The notes beneath the pieces are model-generated. The model did no database searches, was not told the DNA's origin, and was given only the letters and a program-made list of their open reading frames with translations. 64,000 bases of DNA from Limisphaerales bacterium. Its GTDB lineage: Bacteria; Verrucomicrobiota; Verrucomicrobiia; Limisphaerales; AAA164-E04. The DNA lies in assembly GCA_024761205.1 (NCBI GenBank), contig JAMASS010000015.1:44873-108872 (forward strand), in the 5' to 3' direction. The translations under genes were made by a program, and so were the position numbers. The number at the start of each line of letters is the position of its first letter. Within the stretch, counting starts at the first letter, position 1. Of this stretch, positions 7,514-17,320 are shown in pieces.

Positions 7514-9640
7514 ATGAGAGTCCGAGCGGCGGTTTTGAGTTGGTTAGCGGCGACTGTGGTAGGAGGTGTATTGGTTCAGGCTGCTGATCCAAAGGCCAGT
7601 TATCGAGAATGGCAGATTTACCACGGTGACTACGGGGGCAGTCACTATTCGGAGTTGGATCAAATTAATCGATCTAACATTAGTCGCCTTGAAGTTGCTT
7701 GGACCTGGCGAGCGGAAGAGATTGGCAGCACCATTGAATGCAATCCGATCATCGTCGATGGTGTCGTCTATGTCACGACACCGAGACTGCACTGTGCCGC
7801 ACTTGATGGGAGGACGGGGCGATTGTTGTGGCGGTTTAACCCGTGGACTCAAGGGGGTGGCGGCCTCAACCGAGGGGTGGCTTACTGGAAAGATGGTGAG
7901 GGGGATCGGCGGATTTTTCATTCTGCCGGGAATTACCTTTATGCCTTGAATGCCGAGACTGGCAAACCGATTCCCTCGTTTGGTCAGGGGGGCCGGATCA
8001 GTCATCGTGACGGATTTGATACTGATGTCTTTTTTCTGTCAGTCGGCAACAACACACCGGGAATAGTTTGGGGCGACTTGTTGATATTGGGTTCGACCAC
8101 TGGCGAGGGACCGCAGCCATGTGCTCCGGGGCACATCCGAGCGTTCGATGTTCGAACTGGCGAACGTAAGTGGATCTTTCACACCATACCGCATCCCGGC
8201 GAGTTCGGTTATGACACCTGGGGGCCTGAATCTTGGAAGGAAGTCGGGAGTGCCAATGTTTGGGGAGGATTTACCCTGGATGCCGCGCGGGGAATCGTTT
8301 TCGCAGGTACCGGTTCACCGTCCTTTGATAAGTGGGGTGGCAATCGACCCGGCGATGGACTCTTCGGGAACTGCACTCTGGCGCTGGACGCCAATACGGG
8401 AAAGCGGATTTGGCATTTTCAGGCAGTCCACCATGACCTTTGGGATTTTGATTTGCCGACGCCGCCGGTATTGGGGCGGCTTGAACGAGCCGGGAAGCTG
8501 GTTGATGTGGTCGTGCAACCGACCAAGATGGGGCATCTGTTTGTGCTCGACCGAGAAACCGGCACGCCACTGTATCCGGTTGAGGAAATTCCCGTTCCAC
8601 AATCCGAAATGCCTGGAGAAGTCAGTTCGCCAACACAGCCGTTTCCGCCCAAGGCCTTTCGATTGGCTATGACACGAATGGACGAATCTAACGTCACGGA
8701 TCTGAATCCCGCAGCGACTGCCAAAGTAATGGATGACCTGAAGGAGATGGTGACTGGCGACATGTTTACTCCGCCGGGGTTCAAGAAGTCGGTTCAGCTG
8801 CCGCAATTCAACGGTGGCTGCGAATGGGGTGGGGCTGCCTTTGATCCGGAGACCAATACGGTCATTGTGAATGTCAGTAATGAGGCTGAGTATACTTCGA
8901 TGGTGCCTTCAAAGCCGCGCGGGAGTATGTCATTGAACCGGCTGGGGCAGCATGTTTATCGGGCGGTGTGTTCTTTTTGCCATGGGCTGGGATCCCCGGT
9001 GAATCCGGCCTCTTCATCCTTGAAGGATGTCGCGACTCGTCTGTCCAAGGAACAGATTCAGGAATTGATGAAAACCGGACGCGGACAAATGCCGTCATTC
9101 GCGTCGTTTAGCGAACTGGAGCGGCGTGCGGTGATCGCCTTTCTCTTTGATGAGGGGCAAGAGGAAGTCATTCAGACCAAGGATTTGAGTTTGAGTTATG
9201 CGGACCAGGTGCCGGTGGTGATGACCGGGCATCATGATTGGCGGGATCCGGAAGGCTTTCCCGTGAACAAGCGGCCGTGGGGTGTCTTGAGCGCGGTTGA
9301 TTTGAGTGTGGGCAAAGTGCGCTGGCAGGTGCCGTTGGGAACGTATCCAGAGTTGGAGGCGAGAGGCGAAGCACCCACTGGTACGTTCAATATCGGTGGT
9401 CCCGTTGTCACCAAGGGTGGGCTGGTCTTTATCGGTGCGACGATGGACGAGCGCTTCCACGCATATGACAAAGATTCCGGCGAACTACTTTGGGAATACC
9501 AGATGGAATACGGAGGTTACGCGACACCGGCCACGTATGAAATAGCAGGGCGACAGTACGTGTTGATCGCGGCCGGTGGCGGCGGAAAACCGGGAACCAA
9601 GCGGGGTGATTTGTTCTATTGCTTTGCCTTACCGGAATAA
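7514..9640 (+). CDS. PQQ-dependent dehydrogenase with inserted cytochrome c domain
   Basis: This is a quinoprotein dehydrogenase expected to oxidise a sugar or alcohol in the periplasm and pass electrons to its own heme. An upstream TTG is in frame, but ATG 7514 has AAAGGA seven bases before it and is followed by a signal peptide (VLSWLAATVVGGVLVQA), giving 708 residues. Tryptophan-docking motifs of the eight-bladed propeller are visible (LDGRTGRLLWRF, LDANTGKRIWHFQ, YDKDSGELLWEYQ). The HDLWDFDLPTPPVL motif is typical of membrane-type glucose/quinate dehydrogenases. A cytochrome c domain is inserted at about residue 486 (CSFCH), with the methionine ligand probably in RGQMPSF. The C-terminal GGKPGTKRGD resembles the end of the family. 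The substrate cannot be told from the sequence. Confidence 0.9.
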   Translation: MRVRAAVLSWLAATVVGGVLVQAADPKASYREWQIYHGDYGGSHYSELDQINRSNISRLEVAWTWRAEEIGSTIECNPIIVDGVVYVTTPRLHCAALDGRTGRLLWRFNPWTQGGGGLNRGVAYWKDGEGDRRIFHSAGNYLYALNAETGKPIPSFGQGGRISHRDGFDTDVFFLSVGNNTPGIVWGDLLILGSTTGEGPQPCAPGHIRAFDVRTGERKWIFHTIPHPGEFGYDTWGPESWKEVGSANVWGGFTLDAARGIVFAGTGSPSFDKWGGNRPGDGLFGNCTLALDANTGKRIWHFQAVHHDLWDFDLPTPPVLGRLERAGKLVDVVVQPTKMGHLFVLDRETGTPLYPVEEIPVPQSEMPGEVSSPTQPFPPKAFRLAMTRMDESNVTDLNPAATAKVMDDLKEMVTGDMFTPPGFKKSVQLPQFNGGCEWGGAAFDPETNTVIVNVSNEAEYTSMVPSKPRGSMSLNRLGQHVYRAVCSFCHGLGSPVNPASSSLKDVATRLSKEQIQELMKTGRGQMPSFASFSELERRAVIAFLFDEGQEEVIQTKDLSLSYADQVPVVMTGHHDWRDPEGFPVNKRPWGVLSAVDLSVGKVRWQVPLGTYPELEARGEAPTGTFNIGGPVVTKGGLVFIGATMDERFHAYDKDSGELLWEYQMEYGGYATPATYEIAGRQYVLIAAGGGGKPGTKRGDLFYCFALPE

Positions 9641-9685
9641 ACGAGTGGCGAGGCTGATAGGTTTGTGTCACCCCTTCAAATCAGT

Positions 9686-11040
9686 ATGCGGAAGTTCCCG
9701 GGCGACAAATGGCATTTTGGTTGTCTGTTTGTGTTGCTCCTTGCGATTGTCTGTATTTGAAGGGTCTTTTTGTCGGTGCAAACCCGAGCCAATGAATTCC
9801 CTGATGCGGGAGGAACGGAAATACACGTTTCACCCACCCGGGGGCGCCGACTCGAATTCGGGGGCGAGCCCGAGTCACTCGGTGGCTAGTTTTGGCTCGG
9901 GTTTTGTCGTTGGCAATGCCCGGATCCAAGATTGTGCTGCATGAGGTGCTCTACTTTGAGGGAGCTCTTTTTGTTTCGCGATCGGGTGCCCTCAGTCATC
10001 CGATCGTGATTGAGAACGCGCCCGGGGCAATCCCAATCTTGGATGGGATTCATCGGTAATCGTCTCCGAAAGGGGGGGGCGCACTGGCAACTGCGTGGCC
10101 TTACGGTTCCATACTATGGGTTTGGTCCGTTCCATTGAGGTGTGTATCTTGATGGTGCGGATTACATCCTCATCGATCGTTGTCATTTCCGATATAATGT
10201 TGTGGGAGTCGGCATCAGGCAGGCTGCCGACTTCAATACGATTCGGCACGGTTTTTTCTCGGATGCCCCAATCTCTACCTGGTCTTGGCGGGTAGTAAAG
10301 TCTGGAGGTGTATGATATAAAAGAGGCGAGGTCCTGGCCTACGGAAGTGATGAACCGAACACGGGAAATGGCATTCGATTTAATCGATTCAGCAATCTGT
10401 TTATAGTGCCCACTTGTATTACTCTCGACTTGCTGGCTCCACGTGTGACATGGATTTTTATGATGATGTGGCGTTCGCTTGTCGTGGTGATGCAGTCAAA
10501 ACAGACGATGCTGGCATCAATATTCGGACTTACCGTAACCGTTGTTTGACTTTCTCACTGGCGTTTCTGTGGCTCCTGCCGCGGTCGGACCTACGTACAT
10601 TTTTCGGAATCAATTGAGTAGTTGGCACACGGTTGATGGCTTTGAGGGCTCCCGATCAAGTTGAATGTAAGTTCGGGTGTTGAGCCTCCAATTTGTCTTT
10701 CTATCACTAATACTTGTTATACGGATCAGCCAAGGGCAGGACGGTTTTCTATGTAAAGAGCGTGGTGATTGGTCGAATGTCATTTCGCGAAACAACATCT
10801 ACCTGGAAACCGATTATACGCTAGATAGTGCGCAGCGATCTGAATGCAGTGGATTTCGACTTTGATGATCTGTTTTCCAGTCACCGCATTCGCTTTACCC
10901 GGTAGGGAAGCCGGCCCGGAGGCTAGTGCAATTAAGTTTGATTTGTCTGGCGCGCTGGTGGCTGGAGATAACGGTGACTTCGAGTTGACTGATATGGCCT
11001 CCGGTGTGGTGCGGTTCTATCGGTCGATACGAATGAACTG
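9686..11040 (+). pseudogene. Right-handed parallel beta-helix protein, decayed
   Basis: The original start survives at ATG 9686 with a signal peptide (FGCLFVLLLAIVCI) that runs straight into a TGA. The following frame (ANEFPDAGGTEIHVSP) and later pieces in other frames are typical of secreted beta-helix proteins: IVLHEVLYFEGALFVSRSG with SHPIVIENAPGAIPILDG near 9930-10030; VYLDGADYILIDRCHFRYN near 10141; GDAVKTDDAGINIRTYRNR near 10485; and GVSVAPAAVGPTYIFRNQL near 10562. A final SDLNAVDFDFDDLFSSHRIR lies near 10830. At least six frame changes and several stops separate them. Such proteins bind or cleave polysaccharides. The last part abuts the 3' end of ybeY on the other strand. Confidence 0.8.
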
Positions 11041-11562
11041 ACGGGAAGGCTTCGGAGTGCGGACACTCTTGTTCGGGGGGGCATTCTGAACATCGGCGGG
11101 ATGCGGAACCCTTTCGAGTTGATTGAGATTTTGACTTTTTCGGAGCCATCGCATGATGCGCTCTTCGTGGCGCTTTATGGTTCGGCGAGCCGCCGGTGTT
11201 TGGTCATCGTAGCCCTTGAGGTGTAGTAGGGCGTGTACGTGGTAGCGTATGAGCTCATCGGGCCAAGTGGTTTCAAATTTTTTCGCCTGAACCCTCGCGA
11301 CGCCCGGGCAGATGTAGAGCTGGGCGAGGAAGATCTTGTGATCGGGATCTTCGGCTAGGTCGAAGGTGATCACATCCGTTGGGCCTTGGTGATTGAGGAA
11401 TTTCTGATTCACTGCGGCCATATGCTTTTTAGTGACTAGGTGAAAACAGCATTCGCCTTGGAAGTCGGCGAATTCGGTATTGATGACAGTTTGAATGGTT
11501 TTGCGCAGGAAACGTCCGTCGACGTGACAGTCTCGCTGTGAATTCTTGAAGGAGATTTCCAA
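11017..11562 (-). CDS. ybeY: Endoribonuclease YbeY
   Basis: YbeY is a zinc-dependent single-strand endoribonuclease needed for 16S rRNA 3' maturation and ribosome quality control. The family core is clear: NQKFLNHQGPTDVITFDL and the metal site HALLHLKGYDD. The canonical motif is HxxxHxxGYDH; here the third metal ligand is aspartate instead of histidine. The protein has 181 residues against a usual 150-160. The extra C-terminal 25-30 residues (after NLNQLERV) look like random translation into the flank of the dead beta-helix gene, so the native stop may have been lost. It lies 14 bases downstream of phoH, the conserved bacterial order, in a HIT-phoH-ybeY operon. Confidence 0.9.
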   Translation of the reverse strand: MEISFKNSQRDCHVDGRFLRKTIQTVINTEFADFQGECCFHLVTKKHMAAVNQKFLNHQGPTDVITFDLAEDPDHKIFLAQLYICPGVARVQAKKFETTWPDELIRYHVHALLHLKGYDDQTPAARRTIKRHEERIMRWLRKSQNLNQLERVPHPADVQNAPPNKSVRTPKPSRQFIRIDR

Positions 11563-11576
11563 GGCTTGGAACGACG

Positions 11577-12578
11577 CTAATTGTTTGGTGAGTCGGTTCG
11601 AGTCTGATCGGGTTGATCTGTGGTGCCTTGATTTCGGTGGGTTTCGTAGGCCGCGATGATCTTTTTCACCAAGGGGTGCCGGATGACGTCCTGTTTCCGA
11701 AACTCGACGATGGCAATATCTCGGACTCGTTTGAGGGCCGTCTTGGCTTCCTTGAGTCCGGAAGGTTTTTGAGGCGGCAAGTCAATTTGCGTGGGGTCCC
11801 CGGTGACAACGGTGCGTGAGTTGATCCCGAGGCGAGTGAGAAACATGAACATTTGTTCGGTGGTCGCATTTTGTGCTTCATCGAGAATGATAAACGAGTT
11901 GTTGAGGGTGCGGCCGCGCATGTAGGCGAGCGGCGCGATCTCAATGGTTCCTCGATCCATGTGCTTTTGAATCTCCTCAGCGGGAAGCATATCGTGGAGG
12001 GCGTCGTGCAAGGGCCGAAGGTAGGGCGCTAGTTTTTCGTAAAGGTCGCCGGGGAGAAAGCCCAGTGCTTCGCCTGCTTCTACCGCCGGTCGGGTCAGGA
12101 TGATTCGCGCGACTGTATTGGCCTTAAGAAACGAAACTGCCATGGCCATCGCCAAATAGGTCTTCCCAGTCCCGGCAGGGCCGATGCCGAAGGTGGCATC
12201 GTGTTTTCGAATGGCTTCGAGGTAGGCTTTTTGGACGGTGGTCTTTGGTGAGATCGGTGCCTTGCGCGGCGATGTTTGGATGCGATCTTCCAGGAGCTTT
12301 TGCAAGGTCTCCGAGCCGTGCTCTTTTATGATGGTTAGCGACTGAGAGAATTCGCGATTTCGAATTGGCGTGCCTGCGCGAAGTGAGGAATCGATCAGCT
12401 CGAACAGCTTTTGCGCTTGGGCGATGGACTCATCACTGCCATCGAGCTTGATCCAGCCGTCACGGCAGGTGACCTTCACCCCGAGCTCTTGCTCGACGGC
12501 TTGGAGATTTCGAGTTTCGTTATTGAAGAGTTGTTGGGCCTGTCGGGCGCTTTCGAAGTGGAGCGTTTGGGTCGGCAT
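11577..12578 (-). CDS. phoH: PhoH-family ATPase
   Basis: This cytoplasmic P-loop ATPase of the PhoH/PhoL family is thought to act in RNA metabolism with YbeY. It has 333 residues. The Walker A motif is GPAGTGKTYLAMAMA (about residue 130) and Walker B is NSFIILDEAQNAT. The conserved RPAVEAGEALGFLPGDLYEK and TRLGINSRTVVTGDPTQIDLP segments are intact. The N-terminal 90 residues form the KH-like/PhoH N domain. ATG 12578 lies 22 bases after the HIT-protein stop, and ybeY follows 14 bases on, so the three genes are very probably one operon. Confidence 0.95.
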   Translation of the reverse strand: MPTQTLHFESARQAQQLFNNETRNLQAVEQELGVKVTCRDGWIKLDGSDESIAQAQKLFELIDSSLRAGTPIRNREFSQSLTIIKEHGSETLQKLLEDRIQTSPRKAPISPKTTVQKAYLEAIRKHDATFGIGPAGTGKTYLAMAMAVSFLKANTVARIILTRPAVEAGEALGFLPGDLYEKLAPYLRPLHDALHDMLPAEEIQKHMDRGTIEIAPLAYMRGRTLNNSFIILDEAQNATTEQMFMFLTRLGINSRTVVTGDPTQIDLPPQKPSGLKEAKTALKRVRDIAIVEFRKQDVIRHPLVKKIIAAYETHRNQGTTDQPDQTRTDSPNN

Positions 12579-12600
12579 TCAGTGGATTGCGAAAGAAAAT

Positions 12601-13095
12601 TTAAGGGTGATGGGGGAACGCTTCGCGAATTTTGGCTGCGGTTTCCATCAGGGCTTCCGGTACGACTCCGGTATGGGCGATCACCGGCATGAAGTTCGAG
12701 TCACCGCTCCAACGGGGCACAACATGATAGTGAAGGTGTTCTTCAATTCCTGCTCCGGCGACTTTGCCCAGATTGAGCCCGACGTTGAATCCATCGGGAT
12801 CCATCACGGCTTTGAGCACTCGGATGGATCGGCGGGTCATGAGCATGAGTGCTGAGAGTTCGGTATCGTCGAGGTCCTCGAGTTCGGATGTTTCTTTGTA
12901 AGGCACAACCATGAGATGTCCCCCATTGTAAGGGTAGCGGTTCATTAAGACAAAGCAGTGCCGGTCTCGGTGAACGACGAGATTGGTGATGTCATCATCG
13001 CTTTGCGCAATGCGGGTGAATAGTGATTCAGCACCTTTCGGAGGTTTAGGGGATAAGATGTAGCTAATCCGCCACGGGGCATGAAGACTTTCCAT
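12601..13095 (-). CDS. HIT-family hydrolase (Ap4A phosphorylase-like)
   Basis: Proteins of the histidine triad superfamily hydrolyse or transfer nucleotide-phosphate bonds, commonly on diadenosine polyphosphates or AMP-lysine type substrates. The triad HLHYHVVPRW lies near the C-terminus with the middle histidine as nucleophile. Upstream motifs NRYPYNGGHLMVVPY and GFNVGLNLGKVAGAG are those of the bacterial Ap4A-phosphorylase-like branch. The frame is open from 13185, but ATG 13095 (MESLHAPWRISYIL) matches the normal family start and gives 164 residues. It is the first gene of the operon with phoH and ybeY. Confidence 0.9.
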   Translation of the reverse strand: MESLHAPWRISYILSPKPPKGAESLFTRIAQSDDDITNLVVHRDRHCFVLMNRYPYNGGHLMVVPYKETSELEDLDDTELSALMLMTRRSIRVLKAVMDPDGFNVGLNLGKVAGAGIEEHLHYHVVPRWSGDSNFMPVIAHTGVVPEALMETAAKIREAFPHHP

Positions 13096-13242
13096 GGCTG
13101 CGATTTTGCACGAGGAATGGTGAAAGGTCAAAATTTGGCGGTTTGCCAAATCCAAATCCCGAAGTGCCTTGCCACCGGCCGGCAACGCTCCTTTTCTGAA
13201 CTGCTTGCGCCGGCGCTTGCCGGGGGCATTGCCGCGTGAAGC

Positions 13243-13669
13243 TCACATCTCCCCGCCCAAAGAGCTGTCTCCGGACAACACCTTGGTTACTTTGTCGTTT
13301 TGATCGTATTCAACGGTCAGGTAGAAAGTCTCACCTTGCATGGCTTCAATGGGCGTGCCGGCGATTTCCCAAAGGCCAAGAGTGGCCAGGTCAAGCGCCC
13401 CGTGAGCCAATGCCCGTCCTGCGTTGGGGGCATTGCCGCGCGAGAGTTTGAACACGTCCACTCGTTTGTCTTTCAAAGCTATAGTTTTATGAGGCTGGCC
13501 CAGGTTTCACGATCACGATGGAGCGCTCTTGCCCGATGTCCAGCATCGTCAGGTTGGCGTCGGGCTTGCCTTTCATCGCCATAAATACCGAACAGCCGCA
13601 AAAGAGTATCGTGAGCAGCAAAAAGGCTGAAATCCTAGCGATTTTGAGGAAAGAGAGAGTGGCGATCAT
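13243..13669 (-). pseudogene. Lipoprotein split by one frameshift
   Basis: The first part, from 13669, has a lipoprotein signal peptide (ISAFLLLTILFCGCS, lipobox FCGC) and continues through VFMAMKGKPDANLTMLDIG to VKPGPAS, where it stops at 13487. One base out of frame, the rest reads KTIALKDKRVDVFKL and then GRALAHGALDLATLGLWEIA and GTPIEAMQG, ending at 13243. Together they make a normal small lipoprotein of about 140 residues from a family with the recurring words RVDVF and DLATLGLWEIxGTPIE. Its function is unknown. A single missing base near 13480-13486 explains the break, so this is either a young pseudogene or a sequencing error. Confidence 0.75.
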
Positions 13670-13927
13670 ATTTTTGACTCGAAAGGTTCTGGTTTCATTG
13701 AGACGTTCAGGCTTCTTTGTAGAGATGGCCCTTTCTTTGTGGCAAGAAAAAAATCCGCGGCAAGGGAGGTTTTATGATTGGCGGCGGAAAGGCGCCCTGT
13801 CTCCAGAGCCTCGGGGAGTGAGTGGCGAACTTTTGCATCGACAAAGATGTCGGTTTCTCCTTCAACTAGCTCTCTTCCGTGCCGAGCGGCTCACATGAAC
13901 GCCGTTTGGTGGCAGTGGGGAAGTTGA

Positions 13928-16900
13928 ATGAGCGACCATCAAAAAGGCCAAGTGGACAAAGAGGCGAAGAGTTCTGCTGTGCCTAATCCGGCCTCCGCTG
14001 CCGCTCCGAAAACGCCCGCCAAAACCCGTTTCTTCAGAAAGTTCGATTGGATGGTTGCCGGGCTAACGGGTTTCCTCGTCTTTTTAGGCTACTTTTACAC
14101 GCTGGCTCCGGATGTCACTTTGGAGGATAGCGGGGAATTGGCCGTTGGCTCCTACTACGCAGGGGTGCCGCATCCGCCGGGGTATCCGGTTTGGACGATC
14201 TATACCTGGCTGTTCACCGTCTTGGTCCCGGTTTCCAATATCGCTTTTCGGGTCGGATTGGCATCAGCTTTCGCCGGGGCCTGCAGTTGCGGGCTTTTGG
14301 CGCTGATGGTGTCTCGGGGCAGCGGGATGATCATCAAGGGGATTCCGGATTTGAGCGCCATTTCGTCCCGCACGGAGAGAGCGATCTCAGGTGTATCCGG
14401 TTGGGCGGCGGGAATGCTGCTTGGATTCAACGGTTTCATGTGGTCGCAGGCAGTGATCGTCGAGGTTTATACGTTGAGCGTGTTTTCATTGATGGGCGTC
14501 TTTGTCTGCCTGATGCGCTGGATGTATATTCCCGAGGAACGGAAATACCTTTATTGGGCGTTCTTTCTCTTCGGAATCTGCTTTAACAATCATCAAACTC
14601 TCGTGGTCACGGCGATTGGATTGGAGGTTGCCATTGCTGCGACCAATCCCCGTCTGGGACGGGATTTGTTTTTGGGGAATTCGATTGTTTATGTACTGGG
14701 TTTGATCGCGAAGTGGAATGGGGTAATCACCGCGTTTGATGCCAATCTGCCGCTATTCATCATCTATAACTCGGTTGGGTTTTGCTCGATCGCTGCGTTT
14801 GTTTGGTTGTGGTCGCAAACCCGCGAAATCATGACTGAATGGCTGCCGGTTGTCATGATGCTGATGGTGTGGTTGGTGGGGCTTTCGTTTTATTTCTATA
14901 TGCCGCTCACCTCGGCGACCAACCCGCCAATGAACTGGGGGTATCCGCGAACTTGGGAGGGGTTTGTCCATACCTTCACTCGCGGACAGTACGAAGGAAC
15001 CAATCCAACCACATCGATTTTCCGTTTCGTGCAACAGGTCCGGTTGTACATGAAAGGCGCCAGTCAGGAGTTTAATCCGATCATGATGTGCGTCGCCTTG
15101 GTGCCGTTTGGTTTTTTTAAGCGGATGGGGAAGCGAGAGCGTGCTTGGATGACCGGACTTACAGGAATCTTCTTCTGTCTGGCGGTGGTTCTGATGATTC
15201 TCTTGAATCCACCTCCTGGCCGGCAGAGTCAGGAGTTGAATCGCGTTTTCTTCACGCCGTCTCACGCGGTCATCGCCATCTGGGCTGGATATGGGCTGAG
15301 TTTGATCGCGGCTCTCTTAGTGGCGCGTTACCGGGACTTCCGACCGCATGCCATCGCTGGTGGCGCCGTGGCATTAGGCATCGCGCTCTATCTTTGGGCT
15401 TTGCTTGAGCGGGTGCATCCGCTGGATAAGTTTACGGCGATTTATCTCGTTGTGTGCGTCGCCACTTTTCTTGTTGGATTGGCGGCGTGCCCCAAAAAAG
15501 TGCCTCTGCGAGTCGTGCTGGTATTGTTCTCGATATTGCCTCTGCACTCGGTGTTCTCGCATTGGTGGCAAAATGAAAAGCGAGGGCATCTGTATGGCTA
15601 TTGGTTTGGGCACGACATGTTCAAACCGCCGTTTGATATCTATCCGGAAATGGAGAAGAATGCGATCTTGTTCGGTGGCACGGATCCCGGCCGATTCAAT
15701 CCAACGTACATGATCTTTTGTGAGAGCTTCATCCCGCCGTCCAAGAAGCCGAGGGATCCGGATTTCGATCGTCGAGACGTTTACTTGATTACCCAAAACG
15801 CCCTCGCCGATCACACTTACTTAGACTATATCCGTGCCCATTATTTCCGCAGCGCACAAAAGGATCCGCCGTTCTTCCAAGAGATGCTGCGGTCCGAGAA
15901 ATCTCGAGAACTGGAAAAGACCAATATGTTGGCGCGGATCGTGGCACCGTTGGATCGGGCCATCTCGGCGTTTGGTGCGTCTGTCGAGGCGTCTCGGCGG
16001 GCGGACGGGCTCTATCCTGACATCGAAATCTACACACCTTCGGCTGAAGATTTCACGGCTGCCTGGCTTGATTACGCGGCGGATGTCCAACGCCGCCTTC
16101 AATTGAATCAATTGAAGGCGGGCGAGATCGTGACGCAGGGCGGGCATGTTTCGCCCCAAGGACAGGCGGCGGTCATGGCGATCAACGCCATCTTAGCGAA
16201 GGTCATTTTTGACAAAAACCCAGACCATGAGTTTTACATTGAGGAGAGCTATCCGTTGGATTGGATGTTCCCGCATCTGTCGCCTTACGGGATCATTCTC
16301 AAGTTAAACCGTGAGCCGGTCGAAGCGATCACGGTGGAGATGATGGATCGGGACCGGAAATTCTGGGGACTCTACATGGAGCGGTTGATCGGAGACTGGA
16401 TTACTCCTGAGACCACCATCGAAGAATTGGTGGCGTTTGCCAAGCGGGTCTATATCCGAAGGGATCTAAGCGGCTATCAGGGCGAGACCAAGTTTTTAAG
16501 GGAAGATTGGGCCCAGAAAGCCTTTTCCAAGGCTCGGAGTGCGATTGCCGGGGTTTACGCTTTTCGTCTATCACCTCAGTGCCCACGGGAGCTTCGCCCG
16601 AAGACGCCGGAAGAAGAGCAGCGGTTGCTGGAAGAGGCTGAATTGGCTTTTCGGCAAGCCTTCGCCTTGTGCCCTTACAGCCCGGAGGCGATTCTGCGGT
16701 ATTCAAATCTGCTGGCCACGGTCAACCGCTTGAACGACGCCATCATGCTGACGCGGACCTGCTACGAATTCGACCGGGAGAACGAAGGCATCCGGCAGAT
16801 ACTCCAACAACTGAACCTGATGAAGCAGGGGCAGGCTACGATGCAGCAATTGCAAAATGAGGTTACTCAGTTGGAGCGGCAGCACGCTCTGAGCCCGATG

Positions 16901-17320
16901 AATCTGGATGTGACCTTTAAGCTCGTTTCGAAGTATGTGGCACTGAGGAGAACCAACGAAGCGTTGAAATTGTTGGAGGCGATCGTCAAAAACGACGACT
17001 CTTCACCCACCGCGCTGCTTTCTGCTTCCGGTGCTTATATGCAATTGAGGCGCTACGAGGATCTGGAGTTGGCTCTGGCCAAACTCGTTGAGCGGATGCC
17101 GGATGATCCCGAGGCGCTTTATGACTTGGCCGCTACCCAAGCATTGTTGCAGAAGCATTCTGAGGCGATTGAGAATCTGGGACGAGCACTGGAGATGGAT
17201 CGTCAGCGAACCGACCGGATTCCGGGGACTCCAAAGCTTTCGCAAAGAGCGCAGCAGGACGGTCGATTCAATGGGATCCGCCTCTTGCCGGAATTCCGCC
17301 AGCTCATTACCGCACAGTAA
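13928..17320 (+). CDS. DUF2723 (GT117-like) polytopic membrane protein with C-terminal TPRs
   Basis: The 1130-residue protein opens with a short charged N-terminus, then a membrane helix at about 45-60. The DUF2723 signature follows: TLEDSGELAVGSYYAG and VPHPPGYPVWTIYTWLF. Ten or more membrane helices run to about residue 560 (for instance VVMMLMVWLVGLSFYFYMPL). The family is classed as protein O-mannosyltransferase-like GT-C glycosyltransferases in Bacteroidetes, Planctomycetes and Verrucomicrobia. A soluble region of about 300 residues follows, and the last 240 residues carry tetratricopeptide repeats (EAELAFRQAFALCPYSPEAI, EALYDLAATQALLQKHSEAI). It probably transfers a lipid-linked sugar to proteins or lipids at the outer face of the inner membrane. 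GGGAAG lies just before the ATG. Confidence 0.85.
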   Translation: MSDHQKGQVDKEAKSSAVPNPASAAAPKTPAKTRFFRKFDWMVAGLTGFLVFLGYFYTLAPDVTLEDSGELAVGSYYAGVPHPPGYPVWTIYTWLFTVLVPVSNIAFRVGLASAFAGACSCGLLALMVSRGSGMIIKGIPDLSAISSRTERAISGVSGWAAGMLLGFNGFMWSQAVIVEVYTLSVFSLMGVFVCLMRWMYIPEERKYLYWAFFLFGICFNNHQTLVVTAIGLEVAIAATNPRLGRDLFLGNSIVYVLGLIAKWNGVITAFDANLPLFIIYNSVGFCSIAAFVWLWSQTREIMTEWLPVVMMLMVWLVGLSFYFYMPLTSATNPPMNWGYPRTWEGFVHTFTRGQYEGTNPTTSIFRFVQQVRLYMKGASQEFNPIMMCVALVPFGFFKRMGKRERAWMTGLTGIFFCLAVVLMILLNPPPGRQSQELNRVFFTPSHAVIAIWAGYGLSLIAALLVARYRDFRPHAIAGGAVALGIALYLWALLERVHPLDKFTAIYLVVCVATFLVGLAACPKKVPLRVVLVLFSILPLHSVFSHWWQNEKRGHLYGYWFGHDMFKPPFDIYPEMEKNAILFGGTDPGRFNPTYMIFCESFIPPSKKPRDPDFDRRDVYLITQNALADHTYLDYIRAHYFRSAQKDPPFFQEMLRSEKSRELEKTNMLARIVAPLDRAISAFGASVEASRRADGLYPDIEIYTPSAEDFTAAWLDYAADVQRRLQLNQLKAGEIVTQGGHVSPQGQAAVMAINAILAKVIFDKNPDHEFYIEESYPLDWMFPHLSPYGIILKLNREPVEAITVEMMDRDRKFWGLYMERLIGDWITPETTIEELVAFAKRVYIRRDLSGYQGETKFLREDWAQKAFSKARSAIAGVYAFRLSPQCPRELRPKTPEEEQRLLEEAELAFRQAFALCPYSPEAILRYSNLLATVNRLNDAIMLTRTCYEFDRENEGIRQILQQLNLMKQGQATMQQLQNEVTQLERQHALSPMNLDVTFKLVSKYVALRRTNEALKLLEAIVKNDDSSPTALLSASGAYMQLRRYEDLELALAKLVERMPDDPEALYDLAATQALLQKHSEAIENLGRALEMDRQRTDRIPGTPKLSQRAQQDGRFNGIRLLPEFRQLITAQ

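Noticed and set aside
15374..15814. Minus-strand frame opposite the DUF2723 gene
   Set aside because: Antisense shadow of an obvious membrane protein gene; no motif.
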